In this document: positions 15,808 through 24,053 of the stretch, piece by piece
Layout: the number at the start of each line of letters is the position of its first letter
Numbering within the stretch: the first letter of the stretch is position 1
NCBI GenBank assembly: GCA_963977845.1
Contig: CAXBPZ010000010.1
Coordinates: forward strand, 1-28,012
Source of the DNA: Methylopumilus sp003533095
Lineage (GTDB): Bacteria > Pseudomonadota > Gammaproteobacteria > Burkholderiales > Methylophilaceae
Direction of reading: 5' to 3'
DNA length: 28,012 nt
Program-made: the position numbers and the translations under genes
The notes under the pieces: generated by a model
What the model was told of the DNA's origin: nothing
What the model saw: only the letters and a program-made list of their open reading frames with translations
The model's database searches: none

Positions 15808-16671
15808 TTATCGCTTAATTTTATGAAGGATTTCATCCAATTGCTCCAAATTTCGATAATGCACTTTTAGCGTACCTGAGCCATTCTTTTTAGCATCAAT
15901 CGTGACCGATGCGCCTAAAGTTTCTGCGAGAGATTCCTCAAGCTGACGAACGTCCGCATTCATCTTTTTAGAGGAGGATTTTGGGGTATCTTTTTTGTAA
16001 CCATTTTGTAAGTTTTTAACGAGCGCTTCGACCTCGCGCACAGAAAGATTTTTTTGAATCGCTTCCTCACACAACATAATTTGTTGGCTACCTTCGAGAC
16101 CGATCAAAGCTCTCGCATGTCCCATATCAATTTTGCCAGTTAATAATCGATCCTGAACAGGCTTCGTTAAAGTTAAAAGTCTTAGTAAATTAGAAACCGT
16201 GACGCGAGATTTGCCCACAGCATCAGCTGCCTCTTCGTGCGTCATATTAAATTCATCAATGAGACGTTTGATACCGATCGCTTCCTCTAATGGATTTAAA
16301 TCTTCACGTTGAATATTTTCAATGAGCGCCATCGCGAGTGCTGACTCATCAGGAATATTTTTGATGATGACGGGCACTTCATTTAAATTTGCGAGTTTTG
16401 CGGCACGCCAGCGTCTTTCTCCTGCGATGATTTCATATTGATTATTTCCAATCGGTCTCACGATAATAGGCTGCATCACACCTTGTTTTAAAATCGATTG
16501 CGAGAGTGCATGCAATGCTTCTTCTTGCATGATGCTTCTTGGTTGATATTTACCAGGCTTTAAATCACTTATGGATAAGGTTTGTAAAGAACCTTCATTC
16601 TTAGGTGTATCTTCATCGGTGTTTGACAATAATGCATCCAGTCCTCGACCGAGTCCTTTGGGTTTAGCCAT
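15808..16671 (-). CDS. parB: Chromosome-partitioning protein ParB
   Basis: ParB is the CTP-dependent clamp that loads at parS and spreads on DNA to drive origin segregation with ParA. In the 287-residue protein the N-terminal KGLGRGLDALL (5-15) is the ParA-contact region. The CTP-binding domain has the GERRWRA box at 84-90 and ENIQREDLNPLEEA at 118-131. The parS-binding helix-turn-helix, HEEAADAVGKSRVTVSNLLR, spans about 145-164. A basic linker and a C-terminal dimerisation domain end the protein. It overlaps parA by eight bases (ATGGCTAA), and two parS sites lie about 3.4 kb upstream of it. Confidence 0.97.
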   Translation of the reverse strand: MAKPKGLGRGLDALLSNTDEDTPKNEGSLQTLSISDLKPGKYQPRSIMQEEALHALSQSILKQGVMQPIIVRPIGNNQYEIIAGERRWRAAKLANLNEVPVIIKNIPDESALAMALIENIQREDLNPLEEAIGIKRLIDEFNMTHEEAADAVGKSRVTVSNLLRLLTLTKPVQDRLLTGKIDMGHARALIGLEGSQQIMLCEEAIQKNLSVREVEALVKNLQNGYKKDTPKSSSKKMNADVRQLEESLAETLGASVTIDAKKNGSGTLKVHYRNLEQLDEILHKIKR

Positions 16672-17440
16672 GTGACTTCCTCATTTCTTTTTGTATGATT
16701 TCTTCAGCAAGTTTTAAATAAGCAACCGCGCCTCGAGATGAGCGGTCATACATTAACACCGGCATCCCGTGACTTGGGGCTTCTGCCAATCTTACATTTC
16801 TAGGAATAATCGTTTCATAAACTTTATCGCCAAAATGCGCAGTCAATTGATCCGATACTTGTTGTGCCAACATATTGCGACTATCAAAAAGTGTTTTTAA
16901 TAAGCCTTCAATCTCAATATGAGGATTTAAATGGCTTCGCACTTTTTTAATCGTACCGACTAAATCTGATAAACCTTCTAACGCATAATATTCACACTGC
17001 ATCGGAATTAAAACAGCGTCGGCTGCCGTCAACGCATTCACTGTAATTAAATTAAGTGCAGGTGGACAATCTAACAACACATAGTCGTAATCTTTTTTTA
17101 AATGTTGTAATGCTTCTTTTAATCTAGTTTCACGTTTGCTTTCATTCACAAGTTCAACTTCAGCACCTGCAAGATTTCGGTTCGAAGGTGCTAAATCAAA
17201 ACCACCTCGCTCACAGTGAATCACAATATCGTTAAATGATTTACTTTGAATAAGCACATCGTAAATAGATGTTTTGATCGTTGACTTATTAATGCCTGAG
17301 CCTGTGGTCGCATTGCCTTGAGGATCAAGATCAATCAGAAGGACCGACTTATTTTTTGAAGCTAAGCTTGCCGCTAAGTTCACTGATGTCGTGGTTTTAC
17401 CTACGCCACCTTTTTGATTCGTTACCGCTAATATACGCAT
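16664..17440 (-). CDS. parA: Chromosome-partitioning ATPase ParA
   Basis: ParA is a Walker-type ATPase that binds DNA nonspecifically as an ATP dimer and is released by ParB-parS, pulling new origins apart. The 258-residue protein lacks the long N-terminal DNA-binding domain of plasmid type Ia ParA, so it is the chromosomal (Soj) form. The deviant Walker A motif KGGVGKTT is at 10-17, with the signature Lys10; LLIDLDPQGNATTG is at about 34-47 and the Walker B VLLDCPPALNLIT is near 121-133. It is separated from rsmG by two bases and overlaps parB, so the three are in one operon with mnmG. Confidence 0.97.
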   Translation of the reverse strand: MRILAVTNQKGGVGKTTTSVNLAASLASKNKSVLLIDLDPQGNATTGSGINKSTIKTSIYDVLIQSKSFNDIVIHCERGGFDLAPSNRNLAGAEVELVNESKRETRLKEALQHLKKDYDYVLLDCPPALNLITVNALTAADAVLIPMQCEYYALEGLSDLVGTIKKVRSHLNPHIEIEGLLKTLFDSRNMLAQQVSDQLTAHFGDKVYETIIPRNVRLAEAPSHGMPVLMYDRSSRGAVAYLKLAEEIIQKEMRKSHG

Positions 17441-17442
17441 CT

Positions 17443-18081
17443 TTAAAAATTATCTTTCTTTAATATCACTAAATATCGTTCTGCATTCATCAAGGGCACT
17501 TCAAGTGGAATCAATGTGTATTGATTCTTATCAAATGCTTCTAATTCTTGCTTCACATCTTTTGATTTCATCGCCAACCATACACCACTTTTTTCTAAGG
17601 TGTGTTGTGTGAGTGACATCATATTTTTTAAATTTGAAAAAGCTCTTGATATCACCGCTTCAAAAAATGTGGTCGGTTGATAATCTTCAACACGACCATG
17701 TACTACATTTAAATTATTAAGTGCTAATTCACTTTTCACTTGTTGCATGAATGTCGTTTTTTTATTCACTGCATCCATCACGGTCACTTTTAATTCAGGT
17801 TTTGTAATCGCTAATACAATGCCCGGAAATCCCGCACCACTTCCGACATCTAATATATTCTTTACGTGCACATGATTTAAAATAGATAAGCTATCAAGAA
17901 AATGAAGTTTGATCATTTCATCGCGCTCACGAATCGCAGTTAAGTTATACACACGATTCCATTTTTCTACTAAATTTAAATAACTCATCAACTGATCAAT
18001 CACTTGATCAGATAATTTTAAATCCATGCGTTGTAATCCCTCGATCAATAGATCGCGGTCTTTTTTTTCCGTACCATTCAT
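17443..18081 (-). CDS. rsmG: 16S rRNA (guanine-527-N7) methyltransferase
   Basis: RsmG (GidB) methylates G527 of 16S rRNA using S-adenosylmethionine. The 212-residue protein has the SAM-binding motif ILDVGSGAGFPGIVLAI at 76-92, the upstream YNLTAIRERDEMIKLHFLDSL at about 45-65, and AVISRAFSNLKNM near residue 139-151 with the RAF motif typical of the family. The ATG overlaps the stop of mnmG by four bases (ATGA), and parA follows after two bases, the classic gidA-gidB-parA-parB order. Confidence 0.96.
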   Translation of the reverse strand: MNGTEKKDRDLLIEGLQRMDLKLSDQVIDQLMSYLNLVEKWNRVYNLTAIRERDEMIKLHFLDSLSILNHVHVKNILDVGSGAGFPGIVLAITKPELKVTVMDAVNKKTTFMQQVKSELALNNLNVVHGRVEDYQPTTFFEAVISRAFSNLKNMMSLTQHTLEKSGVWLAMKSKDVKQELEAFDKNQYTLIPLEVPLMNAERYLVILKKDNF

Positions 18082-19991
18082 GCTGCTTTTTCTGGTCGTT
18101 TTGCGTTCAATTTTTTAGGTTTATTTTTACGCTTCATAAACACTAAAAGTAATGATATGGTCGCAGGTGTAATACCAGAGATGCGTGACGCTTGTCCTAG
18201 ATTTTCAGGCTTATGCAGATTTAATTTTTGTTGTGCCTCAACACTTAATCCGTGCACTTCTTTGTAATCAAGATCCATAGGCAATGGAATATCTAATTGA
18301 TCTCGACTACGATCCACTTCTTCTTGTTGTCTTACAATGTAGCCTTTATATTTTGCTGAAATTTCAACTTGTTCTCTCACAGCAGGATCAATCAAACTTG
18401 CATCTTCTTGCATGAGTTCTTTAACACCTTCAAAGCTCACTTCAGGGCGTCTTAATAAATCAAATAAGTTATATTCATGATCGATCGCTTTCCCAATAAT
18501 CGCCTCTTGTTTTTCAATCGAAATGTCTTGAGGTCTTATAAAGAATTTTTTTAATCGTGTTTCTTCAGATTGAATGGTTTCTTGTTTCTGATTAAACATT
18601 GTCCAACGATCGTCATCGACCAATCCTAAATTGCGGCCTATTCCTGTGAGCCTTAAGTCCGCGTTATCTTCTCTTAGCATCAATCGATATTCAGCGCGGC
18701 TTGTAAACATTCTGTAAGGCTCAGAAACTCCGCGCGTAATGAGGTCATCGACTAAAACACCTAAATAAGCTTCGTCGCGCTTAGGGCACCAGGGTTCTTT
18801 ATCTTGGGTCATGAGGGCAGCATTGGTTCCAGCTAATAATCCTTGGGCGGCGGCCTCTTCATAACCTGTCGTGCCATTAATTTGTCCTGCAAAAAATAGG
18901 CCCTGAATGGATTTTGTTTCCAAACTAGACTTCAAATTACGTGGGTCAAAGTAATCATATTCAATCGCATAACCTGGTCTTAAGATGTGAGCATTCTCTA
19001 ACCCATTGATTGAACGGACTAATTTGTACTGGATGTCAAAAGGAAGGCTTGTTGAAATACCATTAGGATAAATTTCATTGGTATTTAAGCCTTCTGGTTC
19101 TAAAAAAATCTGGTGGGAATCTTTATCCGCGAATCGATGAATCTTGTCCTCCACCGACGGGCAATAGCGAGGACCTACCCCCTCAATCACACCGGTATAC
19201 ATGGGGGAGCGATCTAATCCGCTACGAATAATGTCATGAGTCGACTCATTGGTATGTGTAATCCAACAGGAGACTTGTTGTGGGTGTGTTGTTTTTTTGC
19301 CATAAAAAGAAAAATAAGGCGTTGGAGTATCGCCTGGCTGCTCTTGCATCACAGCATAATTAATCGTGCGGCCATCAATTCTTGGGGGTGTTCCCGTTTT
19401 TAGTCGGCCGACAGGTAAACCAATCTCCCTCAAACGATGCGCTAGAGACATAGATGGTGGATCGCCTGCGCGACCGGCTTGATAATTCTTTAAGCCCACG
19501 TGCACAAGGCCCCCTAAAAATGTACCGGCAGTTAAAACAACAGTTTTAGATTTAAATTGAATGCCTATTTGCGTCACCACACCGGCGACACGATCTTGAT
19601 CTAAAAGAATATCGTCAACAGCTTGTTGGAAAAGCCAAAGATTGGGTTGATTTTCAAGGCGATGTCGAATCGCAGCTTTATATAAAATACGATCCGCTTG
19701 AGCACGAGTTGCTCTCACCGCAGGGCCTTTGCTGCTATTTAAGATACGAAATTGAATACCGGCTTCATCTGTCGCAACACCCATGGCGCCGCCTAAAGCA
19801 TCAATTTCTTTAACTAAATGGCCCTTACCAATGCCGCCAATGGATGGATTGCAAGACATTTGGCCTAAAGTTTCAATGTTATGGGTTAAAAGAAGAGTCT
19901 TTTGTCCCATGCGTGCCGAAGCCAAGGCTGCCTCTGTTCCAGCATGCCCTCCGCCCACCACAATCACATCGAAATGATTAGGAAATTCCAT
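18078..19991 (-). CDS. mnmG: tRNA uridine-5-carboxymethylaminomethyl modification enzyme MnmG
   Basis: MnmG (GidA) works with MnmE as a complex that installs the cmnm5 or nm5 group at wobble U34 of certain tRNAs, using FAD, NADH and methylene-tetrahydrofolate. The 637-residue protein has the FAD motif VVVGGGHAGTEAAL at about 11-23, MSCNPSIGGIGKGHL near 45-59, the GRLKTGTPPRIDGRTI and GPRYCPSVEDKI signatures, the second family signature GQINGTTGYEEAAAQGL, and a C-terminal helical domain that contacts MnmE and tRNA. The usual partner gene mnmE lies just upstream on the same strand, separated by 126 bases that hold the two parS sites. Confidence 0.98.
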   Translation of the reverse strand: MEFPNHFDVIVVGGGHAGTEAALASARMGQKTLLLTHNIETLGQMSCNPSIGGIGKGHLVKEIDALGGAMGVATDEAGIQFRILNSSKGPAVRATRAQADRILYKAAIRHRLENQPNLWLFQQAVDDILLDQDRVAGVVTQIGIQFKSKTVVLTAGTFLGGLVHVGLKNYQAGRAGDPPSMSLAHRLREIGLPVGRLKTGTPPRIDGRTINYAVMQEQPGDTPTPYFSFYGKKTTHPQQVSCWITHTNESTHDIIRSGLDRSPMYTGVIEGVGPRYCPSVEDKIHRFADKDSHQIFLEPEGLNTNEIYPNGISTSLPFDIQYKLVRSINGLENAHILRPGYAIEYDYFDPRNLKSSLETKSIQGLFFAGQINGTTGYEEAAAQGLLAGTNAALMTQDKEPWCPKRDEAYLGVLVDDLITRGVSEPYRMFTSRAEYRLMLREDNADLRLTGIGRNLGLVDDDRWTMFNQKQETIQSEETRLKKFFIRPQDISIEKQEAIIGKAIDHEYNLFDLLRRPEVSFEGVKELMQEDASLIDPAVREQVEISAKYKGYIVRQQEEVDRSRDQLDIPLPMDLDYKEVHGLSVEAQQKLNLHKPENLGQASRISGITPATISLLLVFMKRKNKPKKLNAKRPEKAA

Positions 19992-20057
19992 GATTTTACG
20001 TCTGTTAGAAAAGGTGTAATTTTACTTTAATCTGATCAGAATCACTATGAAAACCAT

Positions 20058-20073
20058 TGTTTCACGTGAAACA
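20058..20073. promoter_or_regulatory. parS: parS centromere site 1
   Basis: TGTTTCACGTGAAACA is a perfect 16-bp palindrome identical to the classic bacterial parS consensus recognised by ParB. It lies in the non-coding gap between mnmE and mnmG, with parA and parB a few kilobases downstream and oriC about 5.5 kb away, as expected for a chromosomal centromere. Confidence 0.95.
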
Positions 20074-20096
20074 TTTACTTAAAAAGATGAGAAAAC

Positions 20097-20112
20097 TGTT
20101 CCACGTGGAACA
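20097..20112. promoter_or_regulatory. parS: parS centromere site 2 (variant)
   Basis: TGTTCCACGTGGAACA is a second perfect 16-bp palindrome, differing from the first by one symmetric base pair change (TTC to TCC and the mirror). Centres are 39 bases apart. The variant keeps the CACGTG core and the outer TGTT/AACA, within the range of known parS sequences. It ends five bases from the mnmE stop. Confidence 0.9.
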
Positions 20113-20117
20113 AAGAA

Positions 20118-21476
20118 TTATTTGCCAATACAAAAACGACTAAAAATTTCACCTAAAAGATCGTCTGGAGTGAATTCGCCCGTAATAGAGGCGAGTGAAG
20201 TTTGTGCTTGTCTTAGTTCTTCCGCAACCAATTCAGGCGACTGAAGCTGATGAAGCGATTCATTTAAATGTTTTGAAACCACATTAAGCGCGTCTAAATG
20301 CCTTTGTCTTGCCATAAAAATACCTTGATTCCCATCTTTACTAAATTCAACACCAGCCATTTTTAATAAAGTTATTTTAAGTTGGGCTAAACCCTCTCCA
20401 TTTTTTGCTGAAATAAATAGATGATGCTCACCATCAATCATCTCAGATGAAGCTTTTTTGGATAACAAATCTATTTTATTGTGAATCCATATCTTAAAAA
20501 TGTCTTTTGGAATGCGATTAAGAACGATTTTCTCGTAATCGGTAATACCCTTACCAGCATCTACTAAAATTAATGCGATATGGGCCTTTTCTATCGAAAT
20601 CCATGTTTTTTCGATGCCCATTTTTTCAATTTCATCACTTGTGTCTCTTAATCCGGCAGTATCAATCACGTGAATTGGAATACCATCGATTTGAATTTCA
20701 CTTTTAATAGGGTCGCGAGTTGTACCAGGAATCGAGGTCACGATGGCTTCTTCATTGCCAGATAATTGATTGAGTAAACTTGACTTACCTACATTGGGCT
20801 GGCCCACCAATACAACAGTCAATCCTTCGCGCAATAAGTGGCCTTGTTTTGCCGATAAAGTCACTTCATCCATACGTAACTTTAGACTTAAAAGCTTTTC
20901 TTTAACTTTACCTGTTGTAATAAAGTCGATTTCTTCCTCGGGAAAATCTAGGCAAGCTTCGATATACATGCGTAAATCGATAAGCTCTTTTAATAACTCA
21001 TTGATTTTATTAGAAAAATAACCATTTAAAGAAAGCATGGCACTTTTCGCAGCCTCGGAAGTAGACGCATTGATTAAATCGGCAACCGCTTCGGCCTGAG
21101 CTAAATCAATTTTGTCATTAAGATAAGCGCGTTCAGTAAATTCACCTGGCTTTGCAAGCCTCGCTCCACATTCAATGCAACGCGCCAATAAGAGTTGCAT
21201 CACCGCAATCCCGCCATGGCCTTGAAGTTCTAAAACATCTTCACCGGTATATGAGTGGGGGGATTTAAAAAAAAGTGCAATGCCTCGATCAATGACTTGG
21301 CCATTGATATCTAAAAAAGGAAGATAAGACGCCAAGCGATTTTCAGGACAAGCTCCCAAAAGATGTTTCGCAACATCGCTCGCTTTTGGTCCTGAGATTC
21401 TCACGACGCCAATGCCGCCTGCACCCGAGGGTGTTGCAATAGCGGCAATGGTATCTAAATTATTTGCGAGCTGCAT
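20118..21476 (-). CDS. mnmE: tRNA modification GTPase MnmE
   Basis: MnmE (TrmE) is the GTPase partner of MnmG in wobble-uridine modification. The 452-residue protein has the N-terminal tetrahydrofolate-binding domain (about 1-118, with IAAIATPSGAGGIGVVRISG at 10-29), a helical domain, and an inserted G domain: P-loop GQPNVGKS at 225-232, TTRD at 252-255, DTAGLRDT at 272-279 and the guanine-specificity HNKIDL segment. It ends FCIGK, the conserved CxGK whose cysteine is required for the modification. Its start overlaps the end of yidC by 17 bases. Confidence 0.98.
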   Translation of the reverse strand: MQLANNLDTIAAIATPSGAGGIGVVRISGPKASDVAKHLLGACPENRLASYLPFLDINGQVIDRGIALFFKSPHSYTGEDVLELQGHGGIAVMQLLLARCIECGARLAKPGEFTERAYLNDKIDLAQAEAVADLINASTSEAAKSAMLSLNGYFSNKINELLKELIDLRMYIEACLDFPEEEIDFITTGKVKEKLLSLKLRMDEVTLSAKQGHLLREGLTVVLVGQPNVGKSSLLNQLSGNEEAIVTSIPGTTRDPIKSEIQIDGIPIHVIDTAGLRDTSDEIEKMGIEKTWISIEKAHIALILVDAGKGITDYEKIVLNRIPKDIFKIWIHNKIDLLSKKASSEMIDGEHHLFISAKNGEGLAQLKITLLKMAGVEFSKDGNQGIFMARQRHLDALNVVSKHLNESLHQLQSPELVAEELRQAQTSLASITGEFTPDDLLGEIFSRFCIGK

Positions 21477-23091
21477 TGCCTTTCTTAGCTAATGCGGCTG
21501 CGTGAATGGAACGATTAATCATCCATTGTTGAAGGATAGACAACACGTTATTAATCACCCAATAAAGTACGAGGCCTGCGGGGAAGAAGAAGAAAAATAC
21601 GCTGAATACAACCGGCATAATCATCATCAACTTTGCTTGCATTGGATCTGTGGGTGGTGGATTAAGTTTTGTTTGCACAATCATACTGATACCCATAATG
21701 ATTGGTAAAACATAAAAAGGATCTTTAACAGAAAGGTCAGTAATCCATAACATAAAAGGTGCGTGTCTTAATTCAACAGCGCCCATCAACACCCAATAAA
21801 GTGCAATGAACACAGGGATCTGAATAAGAATAGGTAAACAGCCACCCATTGGATTAATTTTTTCTGTGCGATAAAGTTCTAACATCGCTTGTTGAAATTT
21901 AACTTTGTCATCACCGAATTTTTCTTTCATGCTTTGTAAGCGCGGAGCAAGTTCACGAAGTTGCGCCATAGATTTATAGCTTGCTGCAGAGAGCGGATAG
22001 AAAAGTATTTTAATTAATACAGTAAGAAGAATAATCGCACCGCCCCAATTGTTGACTAATTTATGAATCCAATTAAGCACCATAAATAAAGGGGACGCAA
22101 TAAAAGTTAGCCAGCCGTAATCTACGGTATAGGTTAAACCTGGTGCTGCTTTTTCTAATTGTTCTTTAATTTGTGGGCCTGAATAAAGTTTAGTTGCAAA
22201 CTCTTTTTTCTCGCCAGATTGAATTGCAGGAAGTTGAGTTAATACCCCTGAGGAATAAATATTATCTGCGACTTGTTTTGTATAAAACTCACGCTTTTGA
22301 TTACCAGACAATATCCATGCGCTTGCAAAATAATGTTGCACAACCCCTACCCAACCATCTACTGTAATAAGTGACAAGTCATGTTTTTTCATGTCGCTGA
22401 ATTTAACTTTTTTATATTTATCAGCATCTGTGTAATAAGCAGCGCCTGTAAATGTAGGTGCTACTTTGCTAGTTTCTGCTGAACCATCATCATGCACAAG
22501 TTGGAAATAAGCAGAGGGTGTAATCGCTGACTTACCATGATTTGTAATTTCATAGCGCACGCCTATTTGATAACTGCCACGATCAAAAGAAATAATTTTT
22601 GCAACTTCTACATCTTGATTTTTGAAATTTAATTTCACATCTAAATGATTTTGTCCATTCTCTAAAACATAATTTGTTTTATCCGATGTGAATGTTGATT
22701 TGTGTGTTGGCAAATCATTACCAATGAGTCCAGTTTGAGCAACATAAAGTAACGGTTTTTGTGCATCATCTAACAACACAAATTTATCTTGTGCGTTATC
22801 AGCCAAATGATTATTTAAAAGTAAACGACGAATATCACCACCGACTGTATCAATTTCTACTTGATATAAATCGGTCGCTACTTTAATACGACTTCCTGTT
22901 TCTAATTTGAAATTAGCATCTGGAGATATTGTTTTCGTATCAGCTGTATTTAATTTTTGCGAAGATGGGACGCTTGCATCTTGTTGCGTTGTCACTTCAG
23001 ACACTGGCACATGCTTACGTTGCCATGAGTCCCACAATAAAAGAATTGAAAAAGAAAATACAACAAACAGTATTAAACGCTTCGTATCCAT
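21460..23091 (-). CDS. yidC: Membrane protein insertase YidC
   Basis: YidC inserts proteins, such as the Fo c subunit encoded nearby, into the inner membrane alone or with SecYEG. The 543-residue protein is the Gram-negative long form: an N-terminal transmembrane helix at about 5-23, a large periplasmic beta domain to about residue 335, then five conserved helices including AIILLTVLIKILFYPLSAAS, MGGCLPILIQIPVFIALYWV and a C-terminal LYWVINNVLSILQQW. The hydrophilic groove arginine is expected in the first of these conserved helices, but here that region shows Lys in VLIKILFYPLS, and a basic residue is retained. It lies 18 bases after yidD. Confidence 0.97.
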   Translation of the reverse strand: MDTKRLILFVVFSFSILLLWDSWQRKHVPVSEVTTQQDASVPSSQKLNTADTKTISPDANFKLETGSRIKVATDLYQVEIDTVGGDIRRLLLNNHLADNAQDKFVLLDDAQKPLLYVAQTGLIGNDLPTHKSTFTSDKTNYVLENGQNHLDVKLNFKNQDVEVAKIISFDRGSYQIGVRYEITNHGKSAITPSAYFQLVHDDGSAETSKVAPTFTGAAYYTDADKYKKVKFSDMKKHDLSLITVDGWVGVVQHYFASAWILSGNQKREFYTKQVADNIYSSGVLTQLPAIQSGEKKEFATKLYSGPQIKEQLEKAAPGLTYTVDYGWLTFIASPLFMVLNWIHKLVNNWGGAIILLTVLIKILFYPLSAASYKSMAQLRELAPRLQSMKEKFGDDKVKFQQAMLELYRTEKINPMGGCLPILIQIPVFIALYWVLMGAVELRHAPFMLWITDLSVKDPFYVLPIIMGISMIVQTKLNPPPTDPMQAKLMMIMPVVFSVFFFFFPAGLVLYWVINNVLSILQQWMINRSIHAAALAKKGNAARK

Positions 23092-23109
23092 AAATTATAA
23101 AATCCAAAA

Positions 23110-23319
23110 TTAAATAACAGGATCATGACCACCCTTACACCAAGGATGGCATTTACCTATTCGTTTCATTGATAAAAAAATGCCTTGTATTACACCTTTT
23201 TTTTGTATCGCATCGATCGTGTATTGCGAACACGTTGGAGTGAATCGACATTGCTGACCAAAAAAGGGGCTTAAAAAAAATTGATAGCATCTTACAAATA
23301 AAATTGCGATTGTTTTCAT
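23110..23319 (-). CDS. yidD: Membrane protein insertion efficiency factor YidD
   Basis: YidD is a small membrane-associated protein that supports YidC-dependent insertion; its exact mechanism is not known. The 69-residue protein has an N-terminal amphipathic helix (IAILFVRCYQFFLSPFFG) and the family core CRFTPTCSQYTIDAI at about 24-38, with conserved cysteines, and a later KRIGKCHPWCKGGHDPV near the end. Its ATG overlaps the rnpA stop as ATGA, in the conserved rpmH-rnpA-yidD-yidC order. Confidence 0.96.
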   Translation of the reverse strand: MKTIAILFVRCYQFFLSPFFGQQCRFTPTCSQYTIDAIQKKGVIQGIFLSMKRIGKCHPWCKGGHDPVI

Positions 23320-23648
23320 TTTTTCAATCTTGCAATCATTTGATCCACTTCTGTTTCAATCTCAACAAAATCGCTTCGATAAAACGATTTTTGAATGCGT
23401 ATCACTATATCAAAATTTAGAAGCTGTTCTTGTTTTTTTCTCATTAATTCTCGCAAGACCCGCCTCATATAGTTTCGCTTCACAGCCAATTTCTGCGTTT
23501 TTTTACTCACAACCATGCCCAAACGAAATAAGGACAAAGTATTGGGCTGGTAGTGAAAACTGAAATGTTGAGAGGAAAGTCGCTTACGGAAATTAAAAAC
23601 GGATGAAAATTCATCCGTTTTAGTAAGTGTAGTTAATTTAGTTTGCAA
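23316..23648 (-). CDS. rnpA: Ribonuclease P protein component
   Basis: RnpA is the protein subunit that helps the RNase P RNA recognise and cut the 5' leader of pre-tRNA. The 110-residue protein has FSSVFNFRKRL near residues 14-24, LGMVVSKKTQKLAVKRN near 43-59 and the RNA-binding RNR-type helix KRNYMRRVLRELMR at about 57-70. The start chosen is a TTG at 23648, because the in-frame region upstream reaches a TAG after only five codons and holds no ATG or GTG. No purine-rich ribosome-binding site is visible, so expression may depend on rpmH translation 27 bases upstream. An ATT four codons earlier (ATT CTC CAT AAT before TTG) is a less likely start. Confidence 0.94.
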   Translation of the reverse strand: MQTKLTTLTKTDEFSSVFNFRKRLSSQHFSFHYQPNTLSLFRLGMVVSKKTQKLAVKRNYMRRVLRELMRKKQEQLLNFDIVIRIQKSFYRSDFVEIETEVDQMIARLKK

Positions 23649-23675
23649 ATTATGGAGAATTTGCTAGAAAGGTCT

Positions 23676-23810
23676 TTATAGACCGATACGAGCACGGCCT
23701 TTAGCACGGCGAGCTGATAATACAGCGCGTCCTGCACGAGTCTTCATGCGTACTAAAAAACCATGCGTGCGAGCACGTTTAACTTTTGATGGTTGATAGG
23801 TACGTTTCAT
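23676..23810 (-). CDS. rpmH: 50S ribosomal protein L34
   Basis: L34 is a small, very basic protein of the large ribosomal subunit. The 44-codon frame begins MKRTYQPSKVKRARTHGF and ends RAKGRARIGL before a TAA, the family's full normal length and conserved sequence. A TGGAGA ribosome-binding site lies seven bases before the ATG, and a good promoter lies further upstream. It is the first gene of the leftward run away from the origin and is divergent from dnaA. Confidence 0.98.
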   Translation of the reverse strand: MKRTYQPSKVKRARTHGFLVRMKTRAGRAVLSARRAKGRARIGL

Positions 23811-23846
23811 TGTGTTTCTCCAGCTATAATTCGATAAGGATCGCGC

Positions 23847-23875
23847 AATTTACCCTACATACCGCTAAGTGTCAA
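23847..23875 (-). promoter_or_regulatory. Promoter of the rpmH-rnpA-yidD-yidC-mnmE group
   Basis: On the minus strand a perfect -35 TTGACA (23870-23875) and a -10-like TAAATT (23847-23852, 4 of 6 matches) are separated by exactly 17 bases, and the -10 ends 36 bases before the rpmH ATG. The perfect -35, spacing and position before a highly expressed ribosomal protein gene make this the best promoter candidate in the window. Confidence 0.7.
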
Positions 23876-23906
23876 CGATTATTTGTTTAAGAAGTCCAAA
23901 AACGCC

Positions 23907-23915
23907 TGTGGATAA
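23907..23915 (-). promoter_or_regulatory. DnaA box between rpmH and dnaA
   Basis: TGTGGATAA is the exact reverse complement of the DnaA box TTATCCACA. It lies in the 243-base gap between the divergent rpmH and dnaA genes, about 140 bases before the dnaA start and 32 bases beyond the rpmH -35. DnaA autoregulation through a single promoter box is known in other bacteria. No convincing dnaA promoter could be picked out in the A+T-rich remainder of the gap. Confidence 0.7.
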
Positions 23916-24053
23916 CTTTGATGGGTTCAGTTAAGATGATTTCTGTAAAGCAATCATTCCCAAAAGGTATTTTTACACCGCCCCGGTTCTCTAAAATACC
24001 AAATCAAGAAGAAATTGTAATTTTAATCGTATATATATTGGATTTTGCCGTTA

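Noticed and set aside
20664..20679. TCACGTGA core inside mnmE as a third parS
   Set aside because: Only the central eight bases match; the outer parts of the palindrome are missing and it lies in coding sequence.
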